From assembly GCF_004296405.1 (NCBI RefSeq), contig NZ_PSRR01000005.1, positions 18,945-82,944 on the forward strand: 64,000 bases of DNA, written 5' to 3'. The stretch's first letter is position 1, and every line of letters starts with the position of its first letter. The notes under the pieces are model-generated. The model was not told the origin of the DNA, did no database searches, and saw only the letters and a program-made list of their open reading frames with translations. Source of the stretch: Bradyrhizobium sp. Leo170. Lineage in GTDB: Bacteria; Pseudomonadota; Alphaproteobacteria; Rhizobiales; Xanthobacteraceae. Of the stretch, positions 14,591-22,390 are shown piece after piece. The position numbers and the translations under genes are program-made.

Positions 14591-14613
14591 AGCCGCGACT
14601 CCCAGCCGCGGCT
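14591..14613 (+). other. Intergenic hairpin, 7-bp stem
   Basis: AGCCGCG (14591-14597) pairs with CGCGGCT (14607-14613). It lies between motif B copy 2 and motif A copy 7. Confidence 0.5.
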
Positions 14614-14625
14614 GATTCCAAACTT

Positions 14626-14639
14626 CCGCAATAGTGCGC
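14626..14639 (+). promoter_or_regulatory. Motif A copy 7
   Basis: CCGCA-ATAG-TGCGC has four pairs plus an outer mismatch. It lies 21 nt before the start at 14661 and is the weakest copy. Confidence 0.55.
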
Positions 14640-14660
14640 AAAACGAAAGGACACAGAGCA

Positions 14661-15512
14661 ATGACTGCCATTACGATTTGGACCTGCACCACGGAAGGCG
14701 ATAACTGCGGAACCGAAACCACGGTGCACGCCACACAATCCGAAGCGGTGGACTACGTGCGCGCAAGCCTGCGCGACCTTCTCAAGCGCAAACCCGAGCG
14801 CCTGGCCGAGATCGAGGCCGCGACCGCGGACAATATTGCCGAGTTATGGGAAGACGTCGCCGACGGGCCTTGCATCATTGAAGCTCACCCCGTGACGCTG
14901 CCGCCGCTTGCCGTCGCGATTTACGAGACCCGCCACGGTGACGAAACGCGCCTGTACGCCAACAGCGACGACGCCCGGACCTGGCGCCGCGAGATCGCCG
15001 CCGAAAATTGGGCGGCACGGATGGACGAGGACAAGCCGGCCGATCCTGACGAGATTGCTGACGCCTACTTCGAGCGCGTCGGCGAGATGCGCGGCGACTT
15101 CTTCAGGGTTGAGGTATTGGAGATTGGCGGCGGCACAGTTTCGGCTGCGCCCGCGCAGGACTGGCGCCAGATCGCCCGCGACCTGGCCGGCGCGCTGGAT
15201 GCCTGCACCCATCAGATTGGCCAGGTGCGCGGCATGTTCAACGACGAGGACGGCACGATTGCGGAGGCGGTTTCCGACGCCGACGACGCGGCGGAGGCCT
15301 ACCGCCGAGCCGCCGCAGGCCTCCCGGTTGCGCCCTGCCCGGCTGAAGAGGAGAGCAGCGCCCCGCGCGTCTGCCTCGCCAGCGAAGTCCCTGGAGCGTG
15401 GGCCGGCGATTGGTTGAGCGTCACGAAGCGCGGGACCACCGCGCACCGCACCAAAGATCAGGCTTACAGGACACTTTACGAGGTACATCCCGAGTTGCGC
15501 CCGCTGGATTAG
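14661..15512 (+). CDS. 283-residue acidic protein, unknown function
   Basis: The start ATG 14661 follows CGAAAGGA. The first 70 residues (TIWTCTTEGDNCGTETTVHATQ, DYVRASLRDLL) suggest a small alpha/beta domain. The middle is acidic (WAARMDEDKPADPDEIADAYFE). A helical part with WRQIARDLAGALDACTHQIGQVRGMF and a C-terminal SVTKRGTTAHRTKDQAYRTLYEV follow. The composition suggests possible DNA mimicry or protein binding, which is speculation. The family is unknown. Confidence 0.6.
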   Translation: MTAITIWTCTTEGDNCGTETTVHATQSEAVDYVRASLRDLLKRKPERLAEIEAATADNIAELWEDVADGPCIIEAHPVTLPPLAVAIYETRHGDETRLYANSDDARTWRREIAAENWAARMDEDKPADPDEIADAYFERVGEMRGDFFRVEVLEIGGGTVSAAPAQDWRQIARDLAGALDACTHQIGQVRGMFNDEDGTIAEAVSDADDAAEAYRRAAAGLPVAPCPAEEESSAPRVCLASEVPGAWAGDWLSVTKRGTTAHRTKDQAYRTLYEVHPELRPLD

Positions 15513-15526
15513 GGCCGGCTAGCCCC

Positions 15527-15542
15527 GGCTACGATCGATTTT
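15527..15542 (+). repeat. Motif B copy 3
   Basis: GGCTACGATCGATTTT, the best match to consensus, lies 14 bases after a stop codon. Confidence 0.65.
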
Positions 15543-15550
15543 CTACCCTA

Positions 15551-15565
15551 GCTACGGCTGATTTT
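15551..15565 (+). repeat. Motif B copy 4
   Basis: GCTACGGCTGATTTT lies eight bases after copy 3, in the same orientation, before motif A copy 8. Confidence 0.6.
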
Positions 15566-15613
15566 GCGCGATGACTCTTGACAGATTCAGCCGAACCAAC
15601 TTAGGGCCCCCCC

Positions 15614-15627
15614 GCGCGATTGTGCGC
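15614..15627 (+). promoter_or_regulatory. Motif A copy 8
   Basis: GCGCG-ATTG-TGCGC lies 24 nt before the start at 15652 and is followed by AAAAAGGAG. Confidence 0.7.
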
Positions 15628-15651
15628 AATCTAAAAAGGAGAAATGGACAC

Positions 15652-17790
15652 ATGACATTTTCTGCCACCTATTCCCCTGACGACAACAAGCTTCGCCTCT
15701 ATTCCGTCTCGCGCCTCGATCCCGAAACCTATGCGCGCGTGAAAGCCGCCGGATTCAAGTGGGCGCCGAAACAAGGCCTTTTCGTCGCGCCGACCTGGAC
15801 CCCTGCGCGCGCCGATCTGCTGATTGAGCTTTGCGGAGAGATCGGCGACGAGGATTCAACCCTTGTCGACCGCGCCGAGGACCGCGCCGACCGTTTCGAG
15901 GAGTACAGCGAAAAACGCTTGGCCGAAGCCAACCGCGCCCGCGACGCGGTCGACCAAATCGCCGAACGCTTCGCGTTTGGGCAGCCGATCCTTGTCGGCC
16001 ATCACTCGGAGAAGAGCGCGCGGAAAGACAAAGAGCGCATGGACAACGGCATGCGGAAGGCGCTCAAGCTTTGGGATACTTCGAATTATTGGACAGCGCG
16101 GGCGCACGGCGCGATCCGCGCCGCAAAATACAAAGAGCGTGCCGACGTTCGTCACCGACGCATCAAGACGCTGGAAGCCGAGCGCCGCAAGGTCGAGCGC
16201 AGCAAGTCCGAGGCTGCGGCCTGGCTCAAACTCTGGGCGAAATGCGGTGAGGAGACGGACGCGGAGCGTCAGCACCAAATCGCGCTTGCAATTGCAAACC
16301 GCTGTTGGCTGCACCTGCCTCGCAAAGAAGGCGACCGTGAAGACTGGCCGCACAGCCAAACCGCTTACGGAGCGCTGAGCGAACGCGAATCCACCTTGTA
16401 CGCTCCGCGCACCGTCGCCGAGGTCATCGAGCACGCCAAAGCAGTTTATCCGGCGACGATCGCGAATTGTGATCGCTGGCTTTCGCACTATGACAACCGC
16501 CTGGCTTATGAGCGCGCCATGTTGGCGGAACAGATCGGCGTCGACGGCCCGGACGCGCCCGCCTCCTTGGGCGAGCGGTTCGCCTTCCAGGTCGGCGGCA
16601 AGGTCCAGATTGCGCGGGAGCGCTCTGGCGCGTGGCTGACCATCATCCGCGTTAACCGCGTCGGCGGTACCGTCAACAGCCTCACGACTACTTCGCCGCC
16701 CGGCGTGACCTGGGCGTCAAAGTGGAAATATGGCGTCGAGGAGGTTTGCGGCTATCGGGCGCCGAAAGGCGGCGACGCCGAGAAGGTCAAGACCGCGTCG
16801 CAGCTCGCGCCGCTCTGCAACTATCCCGGCGAAGGCTTCCACCGCATGACGGCCGAGGAGTACAAAAAGAAGCACAAGGATTACAAGTGCACGAAGCTGG
16901 TTAAGGCGACTGACCAGACGGGAATGCACCGCGTACGCCATGCCATGCTCAAGGACTACAAGACCGCGCACGTTTTCATCACGGATGCAAAGCGGGTCGA
17001 TCCGCCCAAGATCGTCCCGCCGAGCGAGCCGGCCGAACCGGCTGCTTTCGTGGTGGAGTTCGTCGCCCCGCCGACGGCCGCCAATCCACTGGACGCCGCC
17101 TTTACGCTGGTCTCCGAGATCATGGCGGAGCCGGCACCGGCAGAAGACTCCGCGCCCTCAGTGCCCGCGCCCGAGATCGCGATCGCGCCCGCCCTCCCGG
17201 ATACGGCCGATTTGCCGGCCCCCTCGCCTACGGCTGATTTCGAGGCAATGCGGGCGGTGCTGCGCGGCGGCGGCGTGCAAGTCGTCGTCGCTCCGCAATT
17301 GTTCGAGACGCCGCCGAACCTGGCCGCCGATGTGGTCGAGCTCGCAGAAATCAGCGAGCACCATAGCGTGCTTGAGCCAAGCGCAGGCACTGGGCGGCTT
17401 GTTCAAGCCGTGAAAGCGGCGATCAGTGCCCGCGTAGAGTTGATTGCGGTCGAGATCAATCCGAAATTGGCAAATCTGCTGCGGTCTCATGGCACAAAAA
17501 CCCATTGTGGTGACTTCCTGGAATGCTCTCCAATTCACCTCGGCAGGTTCGACCGGATCGTGATGAATTCGCCATTCGAACGCGGCGCCGATATCCAGCA
17601 TATCGAGCACGCGCGGACGTTTCTCCGGCCTGGTGGCCGCCTCGTCGCGATCTGCGCCGACGGGCCGCGCCAACGCGCGCGCCTCGAGCCAATCGCTACC
17701 GAATATCGGCCGTTGCCGGCCGGCTCATTCAAGGCCGCCGGCACGATGGTGAATACGGCGCTGGTCGTGATCGATGGACCGCCGGAATAG
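15652..17790 (+). CDS. DUF3560 domain fused to an N6-adenine-type DNA methyltransferase
   Basis: The protein has 712 residues. The N-terminal ~330 residues match the DUF3560 type: YSPDDNKLRLYSVSRLDPETYARVKAAGFKWAPKQGLFVAPTWTP, then long charged helices. An Ala/Pro linker (~455-535) leads to a methyltransferase domain. It has SAM motif I VLEPSAGTGRL, an acidic strand end VELIAVEINPKL, and catalytic motif IV reading IVMNSPFERG. The usual motif IV is (N/D)PP(Y/F), so NSPF is a variant that may reduce activity. Probable role: modification of phage DNA against restriction. One copy of motif B lies inside the linker coding sequence. Confidence 0.8.
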   Translation: MTFSATYSPDDNKLRLYSVSRLDPETYARVKAAGFKWAPKQGLFVAPTWTPARADLLIELCGEIGDEDSTLVDRAEDRADRFEEYSEKRLAEANRARDAVDQIAERFAFGQPILVGHHSEKSARKDKERMDNGMRKALKLWDTSNYWTARAHGAIRAAKYKERADVRHRRIKTLEAERRKVERSKSEAAAWLKLWAKCGEETDAERQHQIALAIANRCWLHLPRKEGDREDWPHSQTAYGALSERESTLYAPRTVAEVIEHAKAVYPATIANCDRWLSHYDNRLAYERAMLAEQIGVDGPDAPASLGERFAFQVGGKVQIARERSGAWLTIIRVNRVGGTVNSLTTTSPPGVTWASKWKYGVEEVCGYRAPKGGDAEKVKTASQLAPLCNYPGEGFHRMTAEEYKKKHKDYKCTKLVKATDQTGMHRVRHAMLKDYKTAHVFITDAKRVDPPKIVPPSEPAEPAAFVVEFVAPPTAANPLDAAFTLVSEIMAEPAPAEDSAPSVPAPEIAIAPALPDTADLPAPSPTADFEAMRAVLRGGGVQVVVAPQLFETPPNLAADVVELAEISEHHSVLEPSAGTGRLVQAVKAAISARVELIAVEINPKLANLLRSHGTKTHCGDFLECSPIHLGRFDRIVMNSPFERGADIQHIEHARTFLRPGGRLVAICADGPRQRARLEPIATEYRPLPAGSFKAAGTMVNTALVVIDGPPE
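17227..17240 (+). repeat. Motif B copy 5, inside a coding sequence
   Basis: CCTACGGCTGATTT is read in frame as P-T-A-D-F in the linker of the DUF3560-methyltransferase. It is the only copy within a gene. Confidence 0.45.
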
Positions 17791-17808
17791 TCCCGGCTGC
17801 GCCCTCCC

Positions 17809-17823
17809 GCTTACGACCGATTT
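17809..17823 (+). repeat. Motif B copy 6
   Basis: GCTTACGACCGATTT (one extra T) lies 18 bases after the methyltransferase stop. Confidence 0.5.
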
Positions 17824-17837
17824 CCCGTCACCCCCTC

Positions 17838-17853
17838 GGCTACGGCCGATTTT
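17838..17853 (+). repeat. Motif B copy 7
   Basis: GGCTACGGCCGATTTT runs directly into GAAAAGGAG, the ribosome site of the gene at 17871. Confidence 0.65.
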
Positions 17854-17870
17854 GAAAAGGAGATTTACCC

Positions 17871-18428
17871 ATGTCGATCCAACTGACGTCTGAGGAACAG
17901 ATGCTGCTCAATGCACTCATGAAGGGTCCGCGCACTGACCACGACCGCATCCCCGAGCGCGTTCTCGTCAATACCGGCATGGCGCGACGTGTCGACCCCG
18001 GTATGATCGAGATCACGAATGCGGGCCGGACCTGGGCAATGATGCCCGACGTCGGCGAAGAACTCGGCCGCGCTCGCGCGAATGTCCACGGCTTCGACCG
18101 CTTCAAGGCTAGTGAGCCGGCGCGCAGCATCTTTCGAAAGATGGGCCTTCTCGAATACCTCGAGGCGGCGCAGAGTTGGCGGCAGCTCCGAAGTTCTATC
18201 GTGCAGTTCAACGATCCCGACAAAGGGCGCTTCGTGAAACTCGCCAAGCAGTGCGACAGCGTCTGCAGTTCGGGCGAGCGCGTCTTGCTGCACGCGATCC
18301 TCTACGTGACCGATTTCGCCTGGCTGGCCGACAAGCTAGGCGGCAAGGAGGTTTGGCAGCGGATGGACCGCGCAGGAGGCGCGCACCGCGAAGCCGTCGC
18401 AGCATGCATTGGCGCAGAGGTGTATTAG
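17871..18428 (+). CDS. 185-residue protein, unknown function
   Basis: The start ATG 17871 follows a strong AAGGAG. The protein is mainly helical. It starts with a winged-helix-like segment (SEEQMLLNALMKGPRTDHDRIPERVLVNTGMARRVD) and ends ERVLLHAILYVTDFAWLADKLGGKEVWQRMDRA. The C-terminal part could be a dimerising helix bundle. No family is recognised. The next gene starts two bases after its stop. Confidence 0.6.
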   Translation: MSIQLTSEEQMLLNALMKGPRTDHDRIPERVLVNTGMARRVDPGMIEITNAGRTWAMMPDVGEELGRARANVHGFDRFKASEPARSIFRKMGLLEYLEAAQSWRQLRSSIVQFNDPDKGRFVKLAKQCDSVCSSGERVLLHAILYVTDFAWLADKLGGKEVWQRMDRAGGAHREAVAACIGAEVY

Positions 18429-18429
18429 C

Positions 18430-18798
18430 ATGAGACAGGTTCGACGCGTGCCGGTGGATTGGCAGCATCCGAAGAACGCCGCCGGCCGCTACATCCCGCT
18501 GCTCGAGTCCGCCCCGGATGCGCCCGCGCCCGATCCGGACCGCTACATGCCGGCATGGCCGGAGGCGGAGCGGACGCATTGGCAGATGTACGAGGTCACC
18601 ACTGCCGGGACGCCGCTGTCGCCGCCCTGCGCCTCGGCGCGGGAGCTCGCCAAATGGCTGGCCGACCACCACGTCGAGGCCGGGCCCGGCTTCACCGGGA
18701 CCGAGAGGCAATGGCTGGCGGCCATCGACCGCGGCGGCGTCATTCCACCGGTTATGACGGTCGGCAAGCGCCAGGTTTCGCCGCTGGATTTCAGCTAG
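18430..18798 (+). CDS. 122-residue phage protein, unknown function
   Basis: The start ATG 18430 is chosen because it sits just after the stop of the upstream gene. The sequence VPVDWQHPKNAAGRYIPLLE, then HWQMYEVTTAGTPLSPPCASARELAKWLADH, resembles a small phage protein type often found in rhizobial prophages. In that type a W-x-H-P segment precedes a segment predicting meal-sized helices. The role is unknown. Confidence 0.6.
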   Translation: MRQVRRVPVDWQHPKNAAGRYIPLLESAPDAPAPDPDRYMPAWPEAERTHWQMYEVTTAGTPLSPPCASARELAKWLADHHVEAGPGFTGTERQWLAAIDRGGVIPPVMTVGKRQVSPLDFS

Positions 18799-18812
18799 TC
18801 GGGGGGACTCCC

Positions 18813-18829
18813 GGCTACGATCGATTTTG
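18813..18829 (+). repeat. Motif B copy 8
   Basis: GGCTACGATCGATTTTG lies 14 bases after a stop codon. Confidence 0.65.
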
Positions 18830-18841
18830 TGCTATCCCCTC

Positions 18842-18858
18842 GGCTACGACCGATTTCC
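18842..18858 (+). repeat. Motif B copy 9
   Basis: GGCTACGACCGATTTCC lies 12 bases after copy 8, same orientation. Confidence 0.6.
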
Positions 18859-18891
18859 GGGCGACCGTGCCCAACAGGAAAGGATCCTGAG

Positions 18892-19239
18892 ATGTCTCCA
18901 CCTCGATTTGTCCACCGCAAGATCTCTGGCGCTGATTTCGACGCAGCGCTGGAACGGCAGGGCCTGACCCGGAAGTCGTTCGCCCGCGTCTTCTGCCAGA
19001 ATCTCGTCACGGTTAACCGCTGGGGTCGGGATAACAAGGGCCAGATCCAGGACATCCCGTCCTGGGTGCCGATTGCGCTGACGCTGCTTACGCTCCCCAA
19101 CGCACTCGGGACCGCGCGCATGGCCGCAGCGGCAATGATTCAGGCCGACCGGCTACATCCGGAGCTCGGCGAATACCCTTACCAGAAGCTGAGGCAGATG
19201 CCGGCTGACGCTGATGTGGAAGATGGAGAAGACCGGTGA
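18892..19239 (+). CDS. Helix-turn-helix protein
   Basis: The protein has 115 residues, starting at ATG 18892 after GAAAGGATCC. The segment ISGADFDAALERQGLTRKSFARVFCQNLVTVNRWGR has HTH spacing with a recognition helix ending NRWGR. It resembles the N-terminus of the regulator at 10453. Its stop overlaps the GTG start of an AbrB-like gene (GTGA), so the two are coupled and may form a regulatory pair. Confidence 0.65.
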   Translation: MSPPRFVHRKISGADFDAALERQGLTRKSFARVFCQNLVTVNRWGRDNKGQIQDIPSWVPIALTLLTLPNALGTARMAAAAMIQADRLHPELGEYPYQKLRQMPADADVEDGEDR

Positions 19240-19463
19240 CAAAACTCACGATCAAAAGGATTGGCAACTCCGACGGACTCATATTCCCGAAAGAGTTAAT
19301 GGCGAAGCTCGACTTGAAGACGGGCTCCGATCTCTATGTGGTGGAGGTCGCTGGCGGCGGCTTCATCGCCCTGCCCTATGATCCCGACTTCGAAAAGACG
19401 ATGAAGACCGCAGACGAGATCATGGACAAATACAAGGACACGCTCCGCAAGTTGGCGGAGTGA
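19236..19463 (+). CDS. AbrB/MazE-type swapped-hairpin protein (antitoxin-like)
   Basis: This 75-residue protein starts at GTG 19236 inside the previous stop. The sequence TKLTIKRIGNSDGLIFPKELMAKLDLKTGSDLYVVE is the SpoVT-AbrB fold, in which two such halves swap to bind DNA. It ends with an acidic helical tail. Family members are usually antitoxins next to MazF or Doc-like toxins. No toxin gene follows, so this is an orphan antitoxin or a stand-alone regulator. Confidence 0.75.
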   Translation: MTKLTIKRIGNSDGLIFPKELMAKLDLKTGSDLYVVEVAGGGFIALPYDPDFEKTMKTADEIMDKYKDTLRKLAE

Positions 19464-19474
19464 GCCCGCCTCCC

Positions 19475-19490
19475 GGCTACGATCGATTGT
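19475..19490 (+). repeat. Motif B copy 10
   Basis: GGCTACGATCGATTGT lies 11 bases after the AbrB-like stop, before the exported-protein gene. Confidence 0.6.
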
Positions 19491-19535
19491 CCAGCGATGC
19501 GGCCCAACCAATTTATAAATGAGGCAACGTTGACC

Positions 19536-20057
19536 ATGAAAACAATTCTACTGGCGATCTCGACCGCGGCCATCCTTGTGACACCCGCGGTCGCGCAGAA
19601 TGCAGGTACCAAGTTTCGTGGCGTTTACATAAACATGCCGAAGACTGAGGCAGACGGGCTGTCCAATAACTTCACTCTGAAGTGGGAAAAGGACCTGTTC
19701 GCGATGACCAAAGAAGAAGAGAATATCCCGGTGCTGGCGGTCTATTCCAAGACCGGCAAACATTGCGGAAGCGTCAAATTCGACAAGAATGGCACCGCCA
19801 AGAGCGCGGACTTCTATCGATGCTTCTTTGACGCAGAGTCCTTGCCGCCGCAACAATTCGCTGAAGCTATTCTCAAGAATTACAAACTGCCTGAGCTGAG
19901 CTGCGCACTGGAAAGGAATCTGATGGGAGAGGCCCTGCGTACCTGCAAAGGCCTACTGCAAACGGGCGAAGAGGTGAGCATCACGTCCCCTACCAACTCC
20001 TCCGATGAACCGGGCATTCACCTCAAGCGCGGTTCCGGAACGCCGAAGTTCGACTAA
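19536..20057 (+). CDS. Exported protein, unknown function
   Basis: The protein has 173 residues, starting at ATG 19536. A clear signal peptide, MKTILLAISTAAILVTPAVA, precedes a probable cleavage after AVA-Q. The mature part is polar with four cysteines (HCGS, RCFFD, SCALE, TCKG) that could form disulfides in the periplasm. It has the character of a lysogenic-conversion (moron) gene, last in the plus-strand accessory block. Confidence 0.6.
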   Translation: MKTILLAISTAAILVTPAVAQNAGTKFRGVYINMPKTEADGLSNNFTLKWEKDLFAMTKEEENIPVLAVYSKTGKHCGSVKFDKNGTAKSADFYRCFFDAESLPPQQFAEAILKNYKLPELSCALERNLMGEALRTCKGLLQTGEEVSITSPTNSSDEPGIHLKRGSGTPKFD

Positions 20058-20064
20058 TCGACGC

Positions 20065-20271
20065 TCACACTTTGGCTTGGTTGCGCCCGCGCCCTTTTGC
20101 GGCTTTTCGCTTTTTGGTCGGGCGCTTCATGCCTAGCACCGGCGCCGCTTCCTTCTTTGCCGCCGCGGCGTCACGCGCCTCTTGTTCGCGCATCAGTTCC
20201 TGATTGCGATAGTACCTGGCTTCCCGCATGGCCCGAAGCTGGTCCGCGCGTGGTGATGGCTCTTTCGACAT
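20065..20271 (-). CDS. 68-residue charged protein
   Basis: The start ATG 20271 follows GGAGGGG. The protein is entirely helical and charged (RADQLRAMREARYYRNQELMREQEARDAAAAKKE) with a basic tail RPTKKRKAAKGRGRNQ. It could bind nucleic acid. It is the last gene of the 22.0-20.1 kb minus-strand operon. Confidence 0.55.
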   Translation of the reverse strand: MSKEPSPRADQLRAMREARYYRNQELMREQEARDAAAAKKEAAPVLGMKRPTKKRKAAKGRGRNQAKV

Positions 20272-20281
20272 TCTACCCCTC

Positions 20282-20626
20282 CTACGATTTCATGCGCCGA
20301 GATCGAGCGGCTATGCCGGCGCGGGTGTTGTGCGAATTGCAGGCGCAGCGGCCGTTATTGCGGTCAAGCGCCAGGTCTGGCCGATCCTTGATGTCCTTGA
20401 TGTGGTCGGCGTACATCCGATCGCCGTTGGCTTGGCTACGCTCGCAGCGCCTACCGGTGCGATCGTCGATGTGCTCGCACCGATATCCCGCCCGGCGCTT
20501 GACGAACGCGGCCCACGCTTCGTGCTCGGCGGTCTGGTAGTGCGGATCCGCCTTCTTAGGCAGTGGCTTCGCCTTGCGGGTGTCGAGCGTCGGAACGCGC
20601 GGTCCGAGAGTCGGAATCCTTGCCAT
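20282..20626 (-). CDS. HNH endonuclease
   Basis: The protein has 114 residues. The HNH core is visible: YRCEHIDDRTGRRCERSQ, MYADHIKDIKDRPDLALD, RNNGRCACNSHNTR. The motif begins at the Asp-His (DH), followed by the central Asn (N in RNNG) and the C-x-C...H-N-x-R end. Zinc-binding cysteines flank the core. HNH proteins help terminase in many HK97-like phages, but this one is ~11 kb from terL. The start ATG 20626 is one base after the preceding stop. Confidence 0.85.
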   Translation of the reverse strand: MARIPTLGPRVPTLDTRKAKPLPKKADPHYQTAEHEAWAAFVKRRAGYRCEHIDDRTGRRCERSQANGDRMYADHIKDIKDRPDLALDRNNGRCACNSHNTRAGIAARSRRMKS

Positions 20627-20627
20627 G

Positions 20628-20852
20628 TCACGATCTCGGATGGTGCGGCTGATTGCTGGCGTGCGTCCGGTGATGCTTGCGGGGACATTGCGGGTTTTCG
20701 CAGGTCAGGTTCGCGCCCGCTGGACAAATGCACCCCATCGGTCCGGATACTGGGTTGACCCCGCTGCTGCCGCCCTTTGGTGGATTCGGCGGTGGAGTGG
20801 ACGGCCGTTCAGTCAGCACTCGCGGGATATAGTTCCGCCAAGTCGATGTCAT
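20628..20852 (-). CDS. 74-residue Cys-rich small protein
   Basis: The start ATG 20852 overlaps the preceding stop (ATGA). A Pro-rich centre is followed by CICPAGANLTCENPQCPRK. That is a four-cysteine knuckle of the type seen in small phage proteins encoded near HNH genes. It probably binds zinc. Tight coupling to the HNH gene suggests a shared job. Confidence 0.55.
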   Translation of the reverse strand: MTSTWRNYIPRVLTERPSTPPPNPPKGGSSGVNPVSGPMGCICPAGANLTCENPQCPRKHHRTHASNQPHHPRS

Positions 20853-21034
20853 TTTCGATCTCCTCGCCGCGGCCCGAACATTTTCCGGCCTATTGCTCTG
20901 AGCATTTCGCGCTGGTCCCACGTCAACTGGTCCTTGTCGACGTCGACCAGGAGAAGCCCGTATTCCCGCCAGACCCGGACCTTGGTCTCGAGCGGCGTCT
21001 CCCTCGTATTCGGAGCGAACCTGCCGAACGACAT
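20849..21034 (-). CDS. 61-residue protein, unknown function
   Basis: The start ATG 21034 shares bases with the previous stop (TGATG). SFGRFAPNTRETPLETKVRV and WREYGLLLVDVDKDQLTWDQREMLRAIGRKMFG form a compact helical protein with an acidic turn. Overlaps at both ends place it firmly in the operon. Confidence 0.6.
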   Translation of the reverse strand: MSFGRFAPNTRETPLETKVRVWREYGLLLVDVDKDQLTWDQREMLRAIGRKMFGPRRGDRK

Positions 21035-22017
21035 CAGCGTGACGTCCGCCGTTTCTGTTGATGCGGCCAGTTGAGAAGACGCTCACCCTGCAAGATCACC
21101 TCCATGCCGCGGCTCACGACATCCTTCAGGATGTTGAGATCGCGGTTCTGACGTAGAAAATTCGGATCGTAGAAGTCGCACAGCGCGTCGAGTGCGTCGG
21201 CGATCTTGGCGCTCGCCGTGGTGTGCTGGCTGCCGCCGCGGCGGTGCACCTCCGTCGGCGTCATGTCGAACAGCAGATAGCCGCAGGCCCAGTACCAATG
21301 GCTCTGGCCGAGTCTGGTCTCGCAGAGCTCGATACGCTGCGCCGCGGGGATCGCGCTCGGGATGATGTTCGGCACGCCGGAACGGTCGATCTTGTCCCCC
21401 AAGCTGGCAGCACGGATGCCGCCCTGCACAGCCTCGATGTCGCGGAGGAAGGCTTCGACACCAGGCACATGATGGGTCCGGACGAGCGACTTCCGACGCA
21501 GTGAATGCGCCTTGGTCGTCACCAGCACATCCTGGTTTGGATGCTCAAGATCCGGGATGCTTTCGAAGCGCTCGCCACGCGCTAGCCGAGCCGCTTCTTC
21601 CTGCCGCTTTTCCTCTTTGACCTGCCTTTTGGTCTTCTTGACCTTGGGCTCGAGCAGCCCGAGTGGATCTCCACCCTTGAGAAGCTTCTGGCGCCTGTCC
21701 TTCGCCACGGTCTCATTGCGCCGGACATAGTCAGCGACCATGCGAGCCTCCGGCGTGTCGTTGCCGAGCGCGTAGTCGAGGTAGGCATACATCAGCTTGC
21801 GCTGGCCCTCGCGGGCGAGGTCGTGCTCTATCCGGCGCTCGTATTCAGCCTGATACCGTTTCGCGCGCTGCGGATAGCCGGCTTCCCATGCGGCGGCCGC
21901 CTCGGCGCGCTTGTCCGCGCGCTGTTGCTCGCGCGCGGCCCGAGCGTCAACCTTCCGCTTCCGCTCTCGCTGAATCGTTCGTTTCGATCGGCGCTTGCGG
22001 CGCTCGCCTTCGGCCAT
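21034..22017 (-). CDS. 327-residue phage protein, unknown function
   Basis: The first ~150 residues are strongly charged coiled-coil (KRRSKRTIQRERKRKVDARAAREQQRADKRAEAAAAWEAG). The C-terminal ~130 residues are a folded domain: QRIELCETRLGQSHWYWACGYLLFDMTPTEVHRRGG, DALDALCDFYDPNFLRQNRDLN. The position as first gene of the minus-strand operon with an HNH gene suggests a late-gene or DNA-processing role. I do not recognise the family. Confidence 0.65.
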   Translation of the reverse strand: MAEGERRKRRSKRTIQRERKRKVDARAAREQQRADKRAEAAAAWEAGYPQRAKRYQAEYERRIEHDLAREGQRKLMYAYLDYALGNDTPEARMVADYVRRNETVAKDRRQKLLKGGDPLGLLEPKVKKTKRQVKEEKRQEEAARLARGERFESIPDLEHPNQDVLVTTKAHSLRRKSLVRTHHVPGVEAFLRDIEAVQGGIRAASLGDKIDRSGVPNIIPSAIPAAQRIELCETRLGQSHWYWACGYLLFDMTPTEVHRRGGSQHTTASAKIADALDALCDFYDPNFLRQNRDLNILKDVVSRGMEVILQGERLLNWPHQQKRRTSR

Positions 22018-22390
22018 TCCGTGCCTCGAGATCCTGCTCTCGAATCACGGATATGAAATCGCGGTGTGATTTGTCTACGAATGCAAGCGGAAAATGCCGA
22101 TCTCATCAACGGCTGCAAAGATCTTAGCGGGAAGTCGGGACTGTCGCTCCTCCACTCGCATCAAAGCAGAGGTTGGCCGCTAATCTGAAAAGGCCCGCTC
22201 CGTTGCTTGCCCAAGTTAGCGCGTGTTTCATAAAGGCGTGGACGTCAGCTTCTCATGGCCAAGCGGAAAGCTTACGATCAGTCAGAGCATTACCGCTCGT
22301 GACCCATGGCCGAAATCCGGATTGAAGATCGCCACGTCAGCTCACCGGGGTAGACCGGACGCCGCTCAGCGCGGCGTCAAATGCCGCTTG

